Assembly: GCF_009905535.1 (NCBI RefSeq)
Contig: NZ_JAAALA010000015.1
Location: forward strand, 38,562-102,561
Origin: Caulobacter sp. SLTY
Lineage (GTDB): Bacteria > Pseudomonadota > Alphaproteobacteria > Caulobacterales > Caulobacteraceae
Direction of reading: 5' to 3'
Length of the DNA stretch: 64,000 nt
Part shown: in pieces, positions 60,171-64,000 of the stretch
Numbering within the stretch: position 1 is the stretch's first letter
Layout: the number at the start of each line of letters is the position of its first letter
Program-made: the position numbers and the translations under genes
Notes under the pieces: generated by a model
What the model was told of the DNA's origin: nothing
The model's input: the letters and a program-made list of their open reading frames with translations, nothing else
Databases searched by the model: none

Positions 60171-61793
60171 TCAGAGAAGGGCCGGCGCGAAGTCGGTCAG
60201 CGACGACCCGACCCACTCGCGACGGGCGGCGGCCAGCTTCACCTCAGCCGCGTCGCGGTCGCCCTTGTGGGCGGTGGCGCGGGAGGCGATCAGCAAGGTC
60301 AACGGATCGTGCGGCCATTTGGCCAGCACCTTGTCAGTCTCCTTGAGCGCCAGATCGATCTTGCCGTCGGCCAGCAGGGCGGCGGCATAGCTGCGGCGGA
60401 CCGGGTACCACCAGGGCGGCGGGTCGCGCAGATCGCCCAGCTTCCGCTCCTGCAGTTCGGCGGCCTTGCGGAAATGCTTGGCGGCCTGGGGTGCGAAACC
60501 ATCGAGCATGGCGGCGCGGCCCAGCAGGACCTCATGGGCGATGTCGGCGAACTCGACAAAGTCGCCCATGCCGTCGGCCTTCACGGTGGCCTTCACGGCG
60601 AGGATGGCGGCGGCTTCAGCGCGAACGCCGGCGGAGTCCCGGCGACGGGCCAGGGCCTCTCCGCGGGCGTAGTGCCACATAGCCTTCTGGATCGAGTTGT
60701 CCGGCGCCGGCATGGCCAGCACCTTGTCGATCTCGCCGTAGCGGCCATAGGCGAACCAGACGCGGCTAGCGCTGGCCTTGGACCAGGGGCTGGGGGTCTT
60801 GAGACTGCTGTAGTGGTCGGCCAGGCGCAGGCCGGCGGCGGCGTCGCCGGACATCATCGCCCCGCCCAGGGCGTAGCTGACGTTGTGGCCGTGGTAGCCG
60901 ATCTTGAAGGCGTCGCCCTCCCCGCCGGTCTTCTTCAGCCAGGCGGCGTCGGCGTCCATGGCCTCAATGTTGACCCGGGCGGCGTCCTTATAGCGGCCGA
61001 TCTGGTAGTAGGTGTGCGACGGCATGTGGATGAGGTGGCTGGCGTTCGGCGCGAGGCCGCCCAGGGCGTCAGCGTACTTCTCGGCCTTGCCCGGCTGGTC
61101 GATCCATTCGGTGGCGTGGATGTAGAAGTGGATCGCGCCGGCGTGGTTGGGATCGCGGGCCAGCACGGTTTCGAGGATCGGCACGGCCAGGGCCGGCTTC
61201 TCGGCGATCATCAGGGCGTCGGCGGTCCAGGTCAGGATGACGTTGTCATCCGGGTACTTGGCGGCGATGGCCTGCATGGCCTTGGCGAAGGCCCTGTCGC
61301 CGCCCTTGGGGGCGTAGCGGGCGACCAGGGCGGCGGCCAGCATGCGGTCGCGCTCCGAGCCGTTCGCCAGCAGGGATTGGGCCTTCACGGCGGCGGCGCG
61401 GGCATCGGTCAGCTGCTTGGCGTCCAGGCCGTAGTTGATGGTCGGGCCGAGCGCCCAAGCGTAGCCCCAAGCGCAGAGGCCGCAGGTCGCGTCGCGCTTC
61501 ACAGCCTCGGCCATGGCGCCCTTGGCGTCTTGGTGGGCGAAGGCCCAGGCCAGTTGGAGGCCGAAATCAAACCAGCGCTGGCCCTCGGGATTGGTGGCGG
61601 CAACGTCCCAACGATTGTTGCCGAAGCCTTCGGTGAGGACGGGCGGTTCCTTCAGCGTGGACAGGCCGCCGGGGCCGGATTCGCTCTGGCAGATCGGCGA
61701 GACGGCCAGCGGGTCGAACACCGGGGCCGACTGGGTCTGGGCGGCGGGAATGAGCAGCGCCAGGGCGACGCCGAGCATGAGTTGGGTTTTCAT
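60171..61793 (-). CDS. Exported TPR-repeat protein, function unknown
   Basis: A 540-residue secreted protein: signal peptide (MKTQLMLGVALALLIPAAQT), an N-terminal domain with a CxxC pair (RDATCGLCAWGYAWALGPTI), then TPR-like repeats (LVARYAPKGGDRAFAKAMQA, VPILETVLARDPNHAGAIHF, MWHYARGEALARRRDSAGVR, EVLLGRAAMLDGFAPQAAKH). His-rich HFYIHATEWIDQPGKAEKYA and LIHMPSHTYYQIGRYKDAAR are notable and might bind metal. AGGGGGG precedes the ATG. It lies between the DsbA-like gene (convergent) and thiG; no definite role. Confidence 0.85.
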   Translation of the reverse strand: MKTQLMLGVALALLIPAAQTQSAPVFDPLAVSPICQSESGPGGLSTLKEPPVLTEGFGNNRWDVAATNPEGQRWFDFGLQLAWAFAHQDAKGAMAEAVKRDATCGLCAWGYAWALGPTINYGLDAKQLTDARAAAVKAQSLLANGSERDRMLAAALVARYAPKGGDRAFAKAMQAIAAKYPDDNVILTWTADALMIAEKPALAVPILETVLARDPNHAGAIHFYIHATEWIDQPGKAEKYADALGGLAPNASHLIHMPSHTYYQIGRYKDAARVNIEAMDADAAWLKKTGGEGDAFKIGYHGHNVSYALGGAMMSGDAAAGLRLADHYSSLKTPSPWSKASASRVWFAYGRYGEIDKVLAMPAPDNSIQKAMWHYARGEALARRRDSAGVRAEAAAILAVKATVKADGMGDFVEFADIAHEVLLGRAAMLDGFAPQAAKHFRKAAELQERKLGDLRDPPPWWYPVRRSYAAALLADGKIDLALKETDKVLAKWPHDPLTLLIASRATAHKGDRDAAEVKLAAARREWVGSSLTDFAPALL

Positions 61794-61832
61794 GGATCGG
61801 CCCCCCTTGATCGATGGCGTAGGCTAGCCCGT

Positions 61833-62609
61833 TCAGATCAATCCGGCGAGGGGCGAGGACGGGTCGGCGTACATCCGCCTGGGCATGCGGCCGGCCAGGT
61901 AGGCTTCGCGGCCGGCGATGACCGCGTGCTTCATCGCGCTGGCCATCAGGATGGGATCCTTGGCCTCTGCGATGGCGGTGTTCATCAGGATGCCGTCGCA
62001 GCCCAGCTCCATGCCGATGGTGGCGTCCGAGGCGGTGCCGACCCCGGCGTCGACCAGCACGGGCACGGTGGTCTGTTCGACGATCAGGCGCAGGTTGACC
62101 TTGTTCTGGATGCCCAGGCCCGACCCGATCGGCGCGCCCAGCGGCATGATGGCGGCCGCGCCCGCCTCCTCCAGCTTGCGGCAGTAGACCAGGTCATCGG
62201 TGCAATAGACCATGACGTCGAAGCCCTCGGCGACGAGCAGCTTCAGGGCGCGGAGGGTCTCCTCCATGTCCGGATAGAGGGTCTTGGGGTCGGAGAGGAC
62301 CTCCAGCTTGACTAGCGACCAGCCGCCGGCCTCGCGGGCCAGGCGCAGGGTGCGGACCGCCTCCTCGCCGGTGAAGCACCCGGCGGTGTTGGGCAAGTAG
62401 GTGAACTCGTCCGGTTTGACGAAATCCATCAACAGCGGCTGGGTGCGGTCGGTCAGGTTCACCCGTCGCACCGCAACGGTGACGATCTCCGCCCCGGCGG
62501 CGCGGGCCGCGTCGGCGTTGGTCTGGTAGTCCTTGTACTTGCCGGTGCCGACGATCAGGCGGGAGCTGAAGGTGCGGCCGGCGACGGTCCAGGTATCGGT
62601 CGAGGTCAT
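61833..62609 (-). CDS. thiG: Thiazole synthase
   Basis: A 258-residue TIM-barrel enzyme making the thiazole phosphate of thiamine from DXP, dehydroglycine and ThiS thiocarboxylate. The Schiff-base Lys is in [62 protein letters not shown] and [20 protein letters not shown] are characteristic. No thiS, thiO or thiE is adjacent: a TPR gene lies downstream and a divergent esterase upstream. The start ATG 62609 lacks a strong ribosome site. Confidence 0.95.
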   Translation of the reverse strand: MTSTDTWTVAGRTFSSRLIVGTGKYKDYQTNADAARAAGAEIVTVAVRRVNLTDRTQPLLMDFVKPDEFTYLPNTAGCFTGEEAVRTLRLAREAGGWSLVKLEVLSDPKTLYPDMEETLRALKLLVAEGFDVMVYCTDDLVYCRKLEEAGAAAIMPLGAPIGSGLGIQNKVNLRLIVEQTTVPVLVDAGVGTASDATIGMELGCDGILMNTAIAEAKDPILMASAMKHAVIAGREAYLAGRMPRRMYADPSSPLAGLI

Positions 62610-62681
62610 GGGAGGGGCTTACACCAGCGCGCCGCAAAGGGGGAGGCTGTCGGGAGCATAGGTAACCGGTATCATGGCCGC

Positions 62682-64000
62682 ATGACGATGACCCGCAGAC
62701 TGGCGACTCTTTCCCTGGCCGCGGCCGCTCTGGCCGGTCCAGCGCAGGCGAGGCGACATGAGCCGGTTGTCCGGACGACGGCCGGACCGGTAAAGGGGCT
62801 GCGGGAGAGCGGCCTGCTGCTGTTCAAGGGTGTTCGCTATGGCGCCGACACCGGGCCGCGCCGGTTTCAGCCACCGGCGCAACCGGCGCCCTGGCGGGAC
62901 CCCCTGCCCTGCCAGGGCTTCGGCCACGCCTCGCCTCAGCGGGGCCAGGAGCCCGACCAGTCGGAGGACTGTCTCTTCCTGAACGTCTGGACGCCGGGGG
63001 CGGACGCGGGGCAGCGGCCGGTGATGGTCTATATCCATGGCGGCGCCTACATGACCGGGTCGGGGTCCAGCCCGCTGTATGACGGGGCGGCGCTGGCGGC
63101 GCGGGGGGATGTGGTGGTGGTCACCCTGAACCACCGGCTGGGGCCGTTTGGGTATCTGTATCTGAACCGCGTGATCCCGGGGTTCGAGGATGGCGGGAAC
63201 GCCGGGATGCTGGACCTGGTGCTGGCTCTGCGCTGGGTGCGGGACAATATCGCGGCGTTCGGGGGTGATCCTTCACGGGTGATGCTGTTCGGGCAATCGG
63301 GTGGTGGGGCGAAGATCGCCACCCTGATGGCGATGCCGGCGGCCAAGGGGCTGTTCCACCGGGCCGCGACCATGAGCGGGCAGCAGTTGACCGCCTCGGG
63401 GCCGGGGAATGCGACGCGGCGGACGTTGGCGCTGCTGGAGGCGCTGAAGGCGCGGCCCGAAGAGCTGGCGGGGATGCCAGCGGGGCGGATCGTTGAGGCG
63501 TTGGGGGCGGTGGACCCCGTGATCGGGTCAGGGGGGCTGTATTTCGGGCCGGTGCTGGATGAGCGGAGTTTGACGCGGCACCCCTTCTATCCGGATGCGC
63601 CGGCACAGAGCGCGGGTGTGCCGATGATGATCGGCAATACGAAGGACGAGACGCGAGGGTTCTTCAGCGATCCGGCGATGTATGCGCTGAGCTGGGAGGA
63701 ACTGCCGGGGAAGCTGATCCCCAACATGCGGGTGGATATCGATCCGCACGTGGTGATCGCGCGGTATCGGGCGCTGTATCCGGACTACTCGGCGAGCGAT
63801 GTGTTCTTCGCGGCGACCACGGCTTCGCGGTCGTGGCGGGCGGCGATCGTCGAGGCGGAGCTGCGGGCGGCGCAGGGGTCGCCGGCGTTTGTTTATCAGT
63901 TGGACTGGGCGTCGCCGAAGGACGGAGGGCGGTGGGGGGCGCCGCATACGCTGGATATCCCGCTGGTGTTCGGGACCCTGGCGGCGGAGGGGTCGATCAC
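62682..64000 (+). CDS. Type-B carboxylesterase, truncated by window end
   Basis: 439 codons are visible, running off the window. A signal peptide (RRLATLSLAAAALAGPAQA) is followed by the carboxylesterase fold: VKGLRESGLLLFKGVRYGAD, EDCLFLNVWTPG, VYIHGGAYMTGSG (oxyanion loop), and GDPSRVMLFGQSGGGAKIAT with the nucleophile Ser. The acid Glu is probably in MMIGNTKDETRGFF, and an expected His would be near APHTLDIPLVFG. The last kilobase uses GGG for Gly and TAT for Tyr more than nearby genes. Substrate unknown. Divergent from thiG by 72 bases. Confidence 0.88.
   Translation, partial: MTMTRRLATLSLAAAALAGPAQARRHEPVVRTTAGPVKGLRESGLLLFKGVRYGADTGPRRFQPPAQPAPWRDPLPCQGFGHASPQRGQEPDQSEDCLFLNVWTPGADAGQRPVMVYIHGGAYMTGSGSSPLYDGAALAARGDVVVVTLNHRLGPFGYLYLNRVIPGFEDGGNAGMLDLVLALRWVRDNIAAFGGDPSRVMLFGQSGGGAKIATLMAMPAAKGLFHRAATMSGQQLTASGPGNATRRTLALLEALKARPEELAGMPAGRIVEALGAVDPVIGSGGLYFGPVLDERSLTRHPFYPDAPAQSAGVPMMIGNTKDETRGFFSDPAMYALSWEELPGKLIPNMRVDIDPHVVIARYRALYPDYSASDVFFAATTASRSWRAAIVEAELRAAQGSPAFVYQLDWASPKDGGRWGAPHTLDIPLVFGTLAAEGSI

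Noticed and set aside
60267..62315. A 682-codon plus-strand open frame opposite the TPR protein and thiG
   Set aside because: Antisense artefact; thiG and the signal-peptide TPR protein explain the region.

Overview
The window is high-GC alphaproteobacterial chromosome, most likely from the Caulobacteraceae (Caulobacter or Phenylobacterium). Several things point there: purS/purQ/purL as separate genes, an F1-ATPase zeta inhibitor (DUF1476), an RNase E with an acidic insert in its S1 domain and a C-terminal GWW motif, the order chaperone-yceD-plsX-fabH-ihfA-merR, and promoters of the Caulobacter type (TTGAC, 10-14 bases, GCTA). No phage, insertion sequence, CRISPR array or replication origin was seen. 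This is core chromosome with small accessory cassettes and two palindromic intergenic elements.

Layout. 1-3.2 kb: two small detoxification operons, ArsR-SRPBCC-GST and MarR-GST-YCII, each with an autorepressor whose palindromic operator lies on its own promoter, separated by a DUF2087 gene. 3.3-8.4 kb: lytic transglycosylase, RDD membrane protein, map, methyltransferase, radC. 8.4-13.2 kb: MDR oxidoreductase with a GST, then two tandem Spinster-type MFS transporters. 13.2-22.3 kb: de novo purine synthesis (purB, purC, purS, purQ, purL) interleaved with a hypoxanthine-DNA glycosylase that appears to start at CTG, the zeta subunit, an unknown lipoprotein between purS and purQ, and two related small exported proteins after purL. 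22.3-31 kb: GTP-dependent PEP carboxykinase, a penicillin/AHL-acylase-like Ntn hydrolase, a flavin monooxygenase with an NTF2-like partner, a 161-bp palindromic element, acyl-CoA dehydrogenase, methyltransferase and GNAT genes. 31-37 kb: argC, rpsI-rplM, a phoX-like phosphatase with a Pho-box-like site, ctaA, small membrane proteins, tRNA-Pro. 36.8-41 kb: merR, ihfA, fabH, plsX, yceD and a bc1 chaperone, all on the minus strand. 41-46 kb: bamE, a COQ10-like protein, lipA, a degenerate lysophospholipase-like lipoprotein, an acyl-ACP/CoA ligase, DoxX. 46-54 kb: prfB with its programmed +1 frameshift and a cell-wall cluster (two class A PBPs, an AMIN amidase). 54-60 kb: SNase-excalibur nuclease, rne with a 340-nt upstream region, M48-TPR protease, DsbA-like lipoprotein. 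60-64 kb: TPR protein, a solitary thiG and a truncated type-B carboxylesterase.

Functional themes are purine synthesis, envelope biogenesis (PBPs, amidase, Slt, BamE, BepA-like protease, PlsX/FabH), respiratory assembly (heme A synthase, bc1 chaperone, COQ10-like) and small glutathione/redox stress cassettes. The least explained items are the CTG-started glycosylase, the lipoprotein inside the pur operon, the tandem two-cysteine exported proteins, the two palindromic elements, and the lysophospholipase-like protein that has lost its nucleophile.

The only stretch over 300 bases without a gene is 54752-55091, the region upstream of rne. All coordinates come from reading the sequence; no database search was run.
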